Assembly: GCA_905221605.1 (NCBI GenBank)
Contig: CAJNDS010002748.1
Coordinates: 1 to 64,000, forward strand
Length of the DNA stretch: 64,000 nucleotides
Direction: 5' to 3'
Origin: Symbiodinium natans
Lineage: Eukaryota > Sar > Dinophyceae > Suessiales > Symbiodiniaceae
Made by a program: the position numbers and the translations under genes. The notes under the pieces are model-generated. The model worked only from the letters and a program-made list of their open reading frames with translations. It searched no databases and had not been told where the DNA came from. Positions 8,832 to 18,000 of the stretch are shown one piece after another. Numbering within the stretch: the first letter of the stretch is position 1; each line of letters begins with the position of its first letter.

Positions 8832-9161
8832 TCTCTTCGAAGACACAAGACCCAATTTCACCCACCCCTGGATGGAAGACCCGTAGACTAATGCGGACAA
8901 GATCCGTTTGCAGTGCGTTGTGAAGTCTGAAAACTTAGAAGTTCGCAGTTCAGCCTTTCGGAGTATGCATTCCACTGAGCAGAGACATGATTTGCCTGTG
9001 ACGCATCCTTTCCACGACCAGCATACCGGTACAAGGGCAGAAGTAATGCTGTAACAGCATGCCGTTGAGTAGTTGAAAAGCGCATTCCCATGTTGAGCTG
9101 CAAATAGCATGTGACATGCGGTGAGAGACCTTCAAACAGTTACTGTACATAGCAGAGCAAG
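8832..9161. other. Spacer between ORF6 and ORF7
   Basis: 330 bp without a credible gene and without a strong C-rich tract, unlike most other spacers. It has a small perfect hairpin near 9046-9060 (ATGCTG-TAA-CAGCAT) and a 12-base string TTCCACGACCAG near 9010 that recurs in the ORF9-ORF10 spacer near 12960. Confidence 0.4.
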
Positions 9162-10568
9162 ATGGATCAAATCATCCCTCTGATACTCCCGGAGCTCGGC
9201 AAGAAATACAGAGTCATCTTCATGGACCAGGGCATCTCCAGGGACCTCAGGCACATGACAGACGAGGAAGTGAAGTTTCACCTTCAAGCACTACGAGCAA
9301 AAAGGAACAACACGATGTTGCGCTTGGACCCTACCCTTTCCCCCCATCCTCATCTACAGCATTCCCTCGCACAACAAGACGACCCAGAGTCTTTGATACA
9401 TCGATGCGTCACGCAGGATCTACCCGCGGAAGCTGACTCCCTGGCCGCAGGCCAACAGCGACTACACAAAGGAGCCGTTTTCGCCCATCAGATTTTGCGA
9501 GCCCAACTACGCCATCGATATGGTCTGCCTCTTCCATTTCAGTTTGCGGACCATGCAAGATCCCGACCAGTCGTACAGTACGCGAACCTGAACGCCACGA
9601 TCATTCACGGCTTCTACATGGAGATGTACCAAAGCCAAATCCTGAAATGCGTTAGCAAACAAGTCAACAATGCGATCCAAACCATCAAACAAGGAGAACC
9701 TGACTTCGTTACGTTCAAGTTCCTCGTACGCAATGAAGAGCTCCCCAGGGACTTCTACCGCCATCTGGTGGATATGCGCATACTACCGGAAACACAAAAA
9801 CATATCTATCCCATGCACGACCACAGATGTACGTGGCCAGCCGTGTTGGCATTTCAGTGGCGCAACAAACGGATGACAAAGGGTGGCACGGAACTCGTCT
9901 TTGAGCCGCAACCCGTCAGTCAAATCCCATATAGACACGTGGACCGCAGCGACCTCTTTATCGAGGAGTGCTACTTCGCACATCGCGGCATGCTGGGATT
10001 ATATGTCCAACACACGCCCCAAGTCACAGAGGAGTACCAGACTGGTCACATACAATGCCTGATGATGCTCAACTACATCCAGGCCATATCGCATGAACAA
10101 GCCTGGCCAGAGTTATCCTCCATCGAGTACCTCGCCGCCCAACTATGTGAAAATGATCCCACCAGACATTTTCGTATTATCCGTATGTTCAACATCCACA
10201 ACACCATACGCACCTGGTACTACTTGTTCATCCAAGGGGACACACAGTTCATGACCTACGACGAGGTATCCACCATTCTCAAACGTCTGGAACAACACGG
10301 CATATGCCCTCATAGAACCAGAGAGATGACCGACAATGGATCCCGCGTTGATTTCGACTTGCAACAACTCGCACAAGACATGCAGGAGGAGTTCGCGGAC
10401 ACAGAGGGAGGCCCACCATTCAGTGAGCTCTGGATTGACACGCACTGCCACTTCATCGTCAAGTTCTGGCACTACCAGTTTCCGCCCAACGCGTACTACA
10501 GGACCACCCCGATGCGCATGAATACCAATGGACAGACCTTTCCCATTTACTCCCACCCAATTATTTAA
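9162..10568 (+). CDS. Cluster ORF7: large protein, second putative paralogue
   Basis: A 468-residue ORF from ATG 9162. VIFMD lies at 18-22 as in ORF6. Residues about 347-376 (NTIRTW...M...EVSTILK) align without gaps to ORF8, with about 10 of 30 positions identical by eye. Between about 9345 and 9590 the ORF is very rich in His, Gln, Pro, Arg and Leu. In that stretch the next frame reads as an ordinary sequence (ANSDYTKEPFSPIRF, AIDMVCLFHFSF) but has stops, so the annotated residues 62-143 are probably out of phase, flanked by opposite indels. The rest is protein-like. No family or active site is recognised. There is no strong pyrimidine tract upstream, so it may be expressed differently from its neighbours. 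Confidence 0.65.
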   Translation: MDQIIPLILPELGKKYRVIFMDQGISRDLRHMTDEEVKFHLQALRAKRNNTMLRLDPTLSPHPHLQHSLAQQDDPESLIHRCVTQDLPAEADSLAAGQQRLHKGAVFAHQILRAQLRHRYGLPLPFQFADHARSRPVVQYANLNATIIHGFYMEMYQSQILKCVSKQVNNAIQTIKQGEPDFVTFKFLVRNEELPRDFYRHLVDMRILPETQKHIYPMHDHRCTWPAVLAFQWRNKRMTKGGTELVFEPQPVSQIPYRHVDRSDLFIEECYFAHRGMLGLYVQHTPQVTEEYQTGHIQCLMMLNYIQAISHEQAWPELSSIEYLAAQLCENDPTRHFRIIRMFNIHNTIRTWYYLFIQGDTQFMTYDEVSTILKRLEQHGICPHRTREMTDNGSRVDFDLQQLAQDMQEEFADTEGGPPFSELWIDTHCHFIVKFWHYQFPPNAYYRTTPMRMNTNGQTFPIYSHPII

Positions 10569-10644
10569 ACCAATGCACCAGTTTCGTCCGATGAAAAAGA
10601 TGCTTGCTAGTTGTGCGAGATCAATCCGCAGTGCATGAGTAAGC

Positions 10645-10675
10645 CCAAGCCACCTCACCCGTCCCCGGTGCTCAG
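10645..10675 (+). promoter_or_regulatory. C-rich tract with CTCAG before ORF8
   Basis: GCCACCTCACCCGTCCCCGG then TGCTCAG, ending about 40 bp before the ORF8 ATG. It is a candidate acceptor like those before ORF3, ORF6 and ORF9. The 146-bp spacer holds no gene. Confidence 0.35.
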
Positions 10676-10714
10676 AGCTCGGTACCACCACTCATTTATC
10701 TAGCCCAGAGCAAT

Positions 10715-12034
10715 ATGATCCCGGACACGTCCATCACAACGATCCTGGAGTACATGTACTGGCACTACGAAATCAACATCGGCTTGAAAAGACACGAGTT
10801 TGAGTCCCACTTCAGTGACGCCCAGCTAACTCGCATGAGAGAGCAACTTGCCAGGCTTCGGCACCAACATCCACAACCTCTACAACTTCTACGGTGGAGT
10901 CCAGCTAGAGCACTGACAGTTCCGGCTTCTACCACAGTGGCCTGGCTTCCTCAACATGTACCGCCAGCTGGACCATACGGACCCTTCGTGCAGATCAACA
11001 GCGAAGACCACATTCAAATCACAGGACTGGTCCTCCCGCTCCATGAAATCAACGCGTTGAGATGGACGTGCAAAGCATTCGAAGGTCAGTGCCACAAACT
11101 ATACAATGCAGGACCCGACCTTCGATACATGCACCATTGTCTACGGTGCACCCCAGAACCACAATGGACAATCCACGAGGATGAGCACAGAATCCAGCTG
11201 GACATGGCACACCTTGCTCGATGCATGCTCCGCTTCCGTCAACCGGACCAACCATATCCTCACATAGGCGAATCAGCCGAACATCTGTTCCACGTGGACC
11301 CGCAAGTTTTGGACGACATCATTCAGACTCAACTCAACTACTTCTACCTGTTCGCATTCCATTTAGCGATTGATCGACAACAGGAACGTGCGATGCTTCA
11401 CACGTACACGGACCCCGGCGACATCGAACCTCCGATGTACCACGAATCTCATGTTGAGTTTCCCGACACATATCCGCAATGGACGGATGGCACAGACATA
11501 TCCGAGATATACGGCGTGCTCCTTACGACCCTCCCTCTACAACCGTGGAAGATCATCAGCGCCGCTCATCGATTTCTACATCATCGACATCTCCAGCACT
11601 TCATCAAGTACACCACCATCACCAACCAGATTTGGACGTGGCAAGTACACCAAGAAGTCGATTTCAACATCAGAATGTCACCCAGCGAAGTGTACACCCT
11701 CCTCAAGAACATTGCGTCGTACTGCCAACAGAGCTACAACTTCACCAACTCAGATGAACACAGGGACATAGTGGAACAACAAGCCCAATGTGATCGCACC
11801 TTCGCCACGACCTTGATGATCAACTACTACAAGGATGCGGTGGCCATCCTGATGCGACCCAAGCCCATTGCTACAGCTACGATACATTGGATGCGGCAGC
11901 ACAACCAAACTATCCAGAACATCATGCACCACGCGCTCAACGACAACAGAGAATACCTGCTCAACTACCACCACATGCGGCTAACGGACTTCGGACACAG
12001 TGGAGCACCAGTCACAACCCATCCCGATCATTAA
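10715..12034 (+). CDS. Cluster ORF8: large protein, third putative paralogue
   Basis: A 439-residue ORF from ATG 10715. It shares with ORF7 the block at residues about 302-331 (NQIWTW...M...EVYTLLK) and an N-terminal helical stretch. Two segments look out of phase. At about 10860-10985 the ORF is His/Gln/Pro/Leu-rich while another frame reads GFGTNIHNLYNFYGGVQLEH. At about 11565-11605 the ORF reads as His-rich while another frame reads IDFYIIDIS. Such stretches stay open by chance because C-ending codons read one step out become Cnn codons, which are never stops. The true product is therefore similar in length but different in these places. No family is recognised. Confidence 0.62.
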   Translation: MIPDTSITTILEYMYWHYEINIGLKRHEFESHFSDAQLTRMREQLARLRHQHPQPLQLLRWSPARALTVPASTTVAWLPQHVPPAGPYGPFVQINSEDHIQITGLVLPLHEINALRWTCKAFEGQCHKLYNAGPDLRYMHHCLRCTPEPQWTIHEDEHRIQLDMAHLARCMLRFRQPDQPYPHIGESAEHLFHVDPQVLDDIIQTQLNYFYLFAFHLAIDRQQERAMLHTYTDPGDIEPPMYHESHVEFPDTYPQWTDGTDISEIYGVLLTTLPLQPWKIISAAHRFLHHRHLQHFIKYTTITNQIWTWQVHQEVDFNIRMSPSEVYTLLKNIASYCQQSYNFTNSDEHRDIVEQQAQCDRTFATTLMINYYKDAVAILMRPKPIATATIHWMRQHNQTIQNIMHHALNDNREYLLNYHHMRLTDFGHSGAPVTTHPDH

Positions 12035-12141
12035 GACAATGACCACGTCCTCCGACCTGAGACCCACTGCTGACCACACAGCTAAAAGAAGCGTCGGAGA
12101 AGCTCATGCTGCCTCTTGTGTTGTACAGTGTGCTTGATATG

Positions 12142-12185
12142 TTCCCCTTCCCTTCCCCCCCCCACCACTGCTTTCCCATCTGAAG
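12142..12185 (+). promoter_or_regulatory. Long pyrimidine tract and AG before ORF9
   Basis: An almost pure C/T tract of about 40 bp including ten consecutive C, followed by TGAAG at 12181-12185 and further CAG sites before the ATG at 12225. It is the longest acceptor-like tract in the cluster. Confidence 0.45.
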
Positions 12186-12224
12186 TAGACAGCTCAGTGA
12201 CCACGCAGACCTCATCACAGCGCA

Positions 12225-12779
12225 ATGGCGTCCAATGAAGTGATGGCGGCATGGCTCATCATGGCCGCATCGGACCCCAACGACATCACCACATGCTACC
12301 TCCGGCTACCGGACCATGACAAAGCTCTAGCCGCACAGCACATCACCAACGCCATCATGTGCAACGACGTTCAAAGGCTCCAACACGGCCACAGACCCCT
12401 CGGAGAACCTGAAGAGCAACGTGATTCCCCTGCGTCCAAGAAGGTCAAAACAGAAGGCAATCCAGACTCCGCGCGCGCCACTACCCCAAGCTCGGCATCG
12501 GCATCTAACACCCGCTTCCTCAACTACAAGGGTTTCGCTCCTCTTTGCCATGGTGACAAACCCATCGACCTCGACCCGAAACCCGGGATGTCCACTCGCA
12601 CTCACCCAAACCTCAACAACGAAGTGGACCCCAACGTAGTGTTCGTCACCAAGAAGAGCACCATCTATCACCGCAAAGGATGCGGTAAGATAATCAATTC
12701 AGCCGAGCAAGACGTCAAGTCCTACCAGAAGGCAGAGGTTGAGATGTTGTTCAAACCATGCTCGACGTGCAGACCGTAA
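12225..12779 (+). CDS. Cluster ORF9: Ada-like zinc motif protein (YH..C ... KPC..C)
   Basis: A 184-residue ORF from ATG 12225. Residues 1-55 are helical. Residues 63-95 are polar and disordered-like, with a short basic stretch SKKVKTE (71-77) that could be a nuclear localisation signal. The C terminus carries YHRKGC (148-153) and KPCSTCRP (177-184). H149, C153, C179 and C182 match the small zinc-binding module in which a YHr..C hairpin is followed by an Ala-containing helix and KPC-x2-C-x-P; this module resembles the Ada metal-binding fold and often closes bacterial nuclease-associated proteins. The motif is seen directly. The fold is inferred. DNA binding is possible but not shown. The frame is clean throughout. 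Confidence 0.7.
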   Translation: MASNEVMAAWLIMAASDPNDITTCYLRLPDHDKALAAQHITNAIMCNDVQRLQHGHRPLGEPEEQRDSPASKKVKTEGNPDSARATTPSSASASNTRFLNYKGFAPLCHGDKPIDLDPKPGMSTRTHPNLNNEVDPNVVFVTKKSTIYHRKGCGKIINSAEQDVKSYQKAEVEMLFKPCSTCRP

Positions 12780-13211
12780 TATCCTCAACCCCATCCCCCA
12801 TTGACATCAGACCTTATGGGCGCTGAGTAGGAACATGCGGCTTAGATGCACCACCGACGCGGACTTTAACGCATGCAGAGCATCTTTCAGTTTTGAGAGA
12901 GTGTGCAATTGCGCCAAAACGTCTGACAATCAGTGTTCGACGCAGTTTCACACAGGGTTATTCCACGACCAGATGAACCACAGAACAAGCGTCAAACAGC
13001 TACCCTCGATGCTGAGCGTCAAGTGTCTGTGCAATGTCATCCTAGTGTGTGCGAATCATTTGTCGAGCGAAAGAGACTGGAGCCGTAAGTCGATGTAACA
13101 TTTTCTTTGACTTGCTGCCTTGTGATCGTCATGTGCAGCTGCTTCGCATAAAGAGTAGCTGTTCCCATCACCTTGCTACACGCGCCTCCTTAACATCGGC
13201 AACACGATCCC
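12780..13211. other. Long spacer with a possible 54-nt intron before ORF10
   Basis: 432 bp between ORF9 and ORF10. I see no protein gene. Bases 13085-13138 start GTAAGT, contain a T-rich stretch and end TGTGCAG, so a short GT-AG intron in a 5' leader is possible. The string TTCCACGACCAG near 12960 repeats one in the ORF6-ORF7 spacer. Confidence 0.35.
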
Positions 13212-13583
13212 ATGACCAGCCACGAGATCATGTACCACTCCCGCTACATCCAGACCAGGGCGGACTTCGAGTATGTGATGAGTCACGAGGAGAGCACCAA
13301 GCGGGTGCAGGACATGCTCCTGAAGTACCAAAAACGGGACGATTACCATACACCCAGAAGCAGATCGTGTCCAAATCCCAATCGACATCGGAAGCATCAC
13401 AAGTACGGGAAGGTCAAGAAGATGAAATGCCACCCAACGGAGGACAGATATCTCGCCTGTCCAATTTGCAGGATTGCTTCCAGAACAGTGCGACAATGGG
13501 AAATCCACCTGCTAACGGCACCGCACAAACAAGCCAAACAAAGAGCTGAAAAGTTCGTGGACTTGGACTACCTCTACGTGTGA
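13212..13583 (+). CDS. Cluster ORF10: U1-type C2H2 zinc finger protein
   Basis: A 123-residue basic protein from ATG 13212. Near the C terminus C83, C86, H99 and H105 form C-x2-C-x12-H-x5-H within CPICRIASRT...HLLTAPHKQA. This is the spacing and HL..H style of U1/matrin/JAZ-type fingers, which often bind double-stranded or structured RNA. Residues 50-72 are Arg/Lys/His-rich. It is the last recognisable gene of the cluster; nothing similar follows in the next 14 kb. In this setting an RNA-binding role, for example on the element's transcript, is a reasonable guess but unproven. Confidence 0.7.
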   Translation: MTSHEIMYHSRYIQTRADFEYVMSHEESTKRVQDMLLKYQKRDDYHTPRSRSCPNPNRHRKHHKYGKVKKMKCHPTEDRYLACPICRIASRTVRQWEIHLLTAPHKQAKQRAEKFVDLDYLYV

Positions 13584-14035
13584 ATTCCATGCTCTCAATC
13601 CATTTGTCGCCCCGAAAGGGGTGTGTGTGGCACACCGCTGTACATGCGGGAACGTCAACAAGCACTGCATACGAGAGCGAAAAGAAGCACGAATTTGCGA
13701 TCTAACAAGTTTTCTGCACATGATGTTCAGCAGGGGGCAGGAGCACGGCCATGGGTCTCCTGCTAACAAAGACGCCCATGGTTCGTGGTGAAGCAGTTGG
13801 AGACGTCCAACTGTGTACCTGCGTGATCGTCTTAGACATCCTGTAATGCAAGCTGTGCATTGGTTCCGTCCTCGCTGTTGTTCAACTACCTCAACCACAA
13901 CGCAGTTTTCAACCTGGATTTCGTATTTTGCTTGGCATGTGGGTGAATTCTTGATGCCGTGAGCATGACACACCCCAAACCCCAGAAGACCTCGAGCCCA
14001 TCAAGCTTGAGTGGATCGTGATGCTTTCAGCTTGT
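13584..14035. other. Non-coding sequence right of the cluster
   Basis: No credible ORF, no terminal repeat and no target duplication can be paired here with the left side, which lies outside the window. The codon pattern typical of the cluster stops at about 13.58 kb. Confidence 0.4.
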
Positions 14036-14039
14036 GTGT

Positions 14040-14415
14040 TGTGAATAGCAGCTGAGCAGAATTGCGTGAGCATGTCATTTTAGCATGGTGATGGAACATG
14101 TCGAGCATGATGATGGACGAAAGCATGGAGAAGGTTCGGAACATGAGTGTTAGAGCATATGAGCATGCACTGTGCAGCATCGGAGCGCGATGAGCAGAGT
14201 TGCGGGAGCATGAAGTTTGTATCATGGAGCATCTGAATGTGCTGAGCAGAGTTGTGAGAACATGACTTGTGGAGCATCAGAGCATGAATTGTAGAGCTTC
14301 TGAGCGTGGTGAGCAAGCTTCTGAGCGTGGTGAGCAAGCTTGGTTGAGCATGAGTGGTGGAGCATCAGAGCATGACTTGCAGAGCATCTGAGCGTGACGA
14401 GCACAGTTGAAGGAA
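14040..14415. repeat. Degenerate tandem repeat rich in GAGCATGA / GAGCATCTGAGCG
   Basis: About eight imperfect units of roughly 40-48 bp, each with GAGCATGA.TTG, GAGCATC and TGAGCG(T/C)G motifs followed by GAGCA.AGTTG. The long minus-strand frames here (Cys/Ser/His-rich) come from the repeat, not from a gene. Confidence 0.7.
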
Positions 14416-14567
14416 CATTTCAAGTACCTCATAGTATATTTCATATAAACCTTCATTCGCGACCCTTCTACCTCATCACTTTCGGGCTCCTCTACTACCT
14501 CTTGCTTGAGCATCTCTACCTTCGGAGCATCTCCATCTACCAGTTTATGTGGAAGCACTAAAACAAA

Positions 14568-14574
<7 letters not shown>

Positions 14575-14627
<53 letters not shown>

Positions 14628-14797
14628 TGTGTGCGTGAGTGGTGTGTGTGGTGTGTGTGTGTGTGTGTGTGGGGTGGGATGGTGGGGGGGTGGTTGGGTG
14701 GGGGGTGCGTGCGTGCGTGACGTGCGTGCGTGCGTGCGTGGGTGTGTGTGTGGTGTGTGTGTGTGTGATGGTGGGTGGGGGGTGGGTGGGTGGGTGG

Positions 14798-14833
<36 letters not shown>

Positions 14834-14884
14834 TGGGTGGGTGGGTGGGTGGGTGGGTGGGTGGGTGGGTGGGTGGGTGGGTGG

Positions 14885-14949
<65 letters not shown>

Positions 14950-15058
14950 TGTGTCTGTGTGTCTGTGTGTCTGTGTGTCTGTGTGTCTGTGTGCCTGTGT
15001 GCCTGTGTGTTTGTGTGTTTGTGTGCCTGTGTGTCTGATGTGCGAGTGTGTGTGTGTT
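14575..15058. repeat. Compound microsatellite (GT)n, (GGGT)n, (GCGT)n
   Basis: Nearly 480 bp of G/T-only sequence with shifting period: GT, then GCGT and GGGT blocks, then GT and TGTC variants. All long frames here are low-complexity artefacts. Confidence 0.95.
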
Positions 15059-18000
15059 TCTTTGTTTGACGCGGCCTTTGGTGGCGACTCAGGCTGTATG
15101 AAGAGCTGAGCAATTTAGCCTTCCGCCGAATGCCAAGCCCAATGAGTATGCAAACGTCTTCAGGAATTTTGTCTGCAGTCTCCTTTCGTGAAACAGGTTA
15201 CTACTTCACCTTGCCGTCGAGAACCAAGAAACTGGCAGAACCCAATGGCTTGCAGCGGCTTGCAACTCGCTTGCAAGTGCAGGTCCTACTACGTGCTGGT
15301 GATGCGCTCCTTCGTGACGTGGCTTGGTTTCACTTGACAGTGCGACATCGTTCTTGTTTCGTTCTTGTTCACTTGAGGATCTTGAGGTTCTTCCTAGTGC
15401 TCTTAGCACTCTTGAGAACACAAAGGTCATCACAAGGTCCCACTGAGTCTTTCTGGCTCAACATAATATCGAGAATTATCGAGGCCTTCGAGGCTTCATT
15501 AGGCTCCTTGGTCGCTTCAAAATGAGATGGGCGTATGGCGGGCGCCGGTGATCTTTCCAGTGAAGTTGTGGTGCGCCCAGCCCACCCCAACATCCCAAAC
15601 CTTTTTCGTTCAGTTAGGAAAGGTTGGGTGTGGGCGGGTGTTCTCTGACCCCCCCCCCCCGCCCAAGATCTGCAGCATATAGCTTGCAGCTTCTACTCAT
15701 CCGTGGGAGCCCTCATTGCCAAAAAATGGCCGCTATCTCTCAAGTCTAAATCATGCCCTCTTTACCATAGACCAGGCCACGAAAAAACCTACACCTCGCA
15801 AGAGTGCGCAATGGCGAGGGGCAAGGGCGAACATATTTAAAAGTTGCGAGTGTCTTATGCTCAAGATCTGTGGTTTCGGAGCAAGCCGTGCGCAAGCCCT
15901 GTGCAAGGTACCAGTATGGGACTGGTTGAGGGTTGAGGGTCTTGTCAAAAGGTTGAGTTTTGGATTTCGAGAATAGAAAGGTTTGTTCTATACAACGATC
16001 AAGCTTGCAACCTCTCGCCCAGTAAAAATGGGGTCAAGTTCAAGCTCATGTGGTTGTGGGGGCTCAGCTTTGCAACATTCTGCTGCCCTGGCTGCTGCTG
16101 GGAGTCACTTGTGAAGGCTTGAAGGCATAGCCTTCGCTGCGGACCCGGACTTTAACATGCGACCGCCTTCGGGGGAGAAGTGGGATGAAGCGGGGCTGGG
16201 AGGTTGAGAGCTTGTAGAGCTTGTACGAAATCATGCTTTCGCAGAACAGACTTTCAGGTACACGACGTCATCACCCTTTGCTCTTCGGAGGCTTCTGCCG
16301 CAGCCTTGGTTGCTGTGCTCAAATCACCAGCTCAGGAGTCCGAGTCAAACCGAGGCTGCCACGCACCAAAACGGGCAAAGAGCTCTTGGAACAAACTCTG
16401 ATAGAGCGAAAGGACGGCCAGTGAACATCTTGAACCCTGAAACTTCGCACGCTCTTGTGACCGACATCGTGATTGTGTGAAGGAGACCGGGCCACGCCTC
16501 AGGCGCAAAGCATGAATGTAGAACCACTTGGATGAGCTTTGAGGAGAGTGCTTCTACCAAATTACAGGCTGTTGTCTCTCCTACAAGGTCGGCTTATGTA
16601 CGGCAAGAGGCCGGTTTCAAGTATTACTCATGTCGATCCAAGTCGTCGGCGGGCACAGCAGGTCCTCCAAGCAAAATGCCAGTGGAACGGCCCGCCTGCT
16701 CGGGATTCAGCCATCGGTCTCCATCTTACCTGGGCTGAGTTTTTGCATTATCCGGAGGTTGCACAAACCGTCCTGGAGGCTCGGGTACGCGGAGTCTAGC
16801 AGCTTCGAGACACAGAGCGGATCAGGAAAACAGGTTTGCCTACGAATGGTTGAGGAAGTGCTGCAGTGCTGCGGTGAGGCCCTCCTGACCGTTCCTGATG
16901 GGCAGGCTTTACGGAGAGTTCTGGTGCGAGACCTCAGTGTTTATTGGACCGGAGGCAGAAGTATGCAAGCAGATCCACCTCATGGCTGCGTAAAGAATTC
17001 GCTTCTTTCAGTTTACTGTGCAATGTTGAATCCCGTTTGCGCGATTGGAGAAGCCCCGAAGTGTTGCACATCCGAACTGGTTAAACATGCTTAAACCCTT
17101 AGCATCCTCAACACGGCTTGAACTGTACTTTCCGCACTTTGCCCATCCACCTTTTCTGATCGAAAAAGTTAGGGGCACAGACAGGGAAGGATGGAAGAGG
17201 TCGCAAGCAGCGACGCATGAAGACACCTCAGGGGTCTTTTGAGAACGATCGCCGAAGCGAAGCAGGGCATACCCCCCCCCTCCCCAAATCCTAGACGCGT
17301 GGGACAGTGGTGGACTTGGGCTGTTCACCGTTCTTATTCCTCTCGTTCCCTCCGTTCTGCTCATCAACAACTTGAGCAAATCGGACCTGTATTCTTGTAA
17401 GGGTCTTTTCCAAGAGTACCCCGGGTTCACCTCGATGTTTTTTTAAAGCGATTTAGGAGTATCAGTTCTGCTGAGGATGCTTGAGGTTCATGCGTTGACC
17501 TGCCCCTTTGATGGAGTAAGCAAGCGCAGTTTGTAGGCGAAAGGCCGGAATTTCATGAATACTGTGCATTGCGAGGAAAGCAGAGAAGCAGAAGAACAGA
17601 GAAGAATACTCGAGCAGCTTGTACAGCTTTCCAGACCCGGCAATGTATCGGAAGACGGGAGGGCGTGCTTCAGATGTTAGATATGTCTTCCAGGATCTTA
17701 CCCAATGTTATACTTTAAGTTTCTTATGCTTTGCAGACGGTTTGTTTGGGACATCCGTGCCGTCTTGCTGTTGCAGTAACAAGTAGCAGCGCAGCGTTTA
17801 ATGTGTTATACCCGTGCTGTAAACTCATGTAGGCGCAGCTGGATAGTGTCAGCCTTATCGAGGACTTGATGGCAGCCCGCTTCGCCTGCATCCTTTGCAA
17901 TATGACCGGGTAGTATGGAGACTTGCCTCAACGTGCAGGACTTGACTGTGCCAGAGACGGCTCCACTGAGACGTTTGGCAGCCAGAGTCCGCGACTTGTG

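Noticed and set aside
14506-15113. Several long Cys/Val or Thr/His ORFs
   Set aside because: Produced by GT, GCGT and GGGT microsatellites; no sequence complexity.
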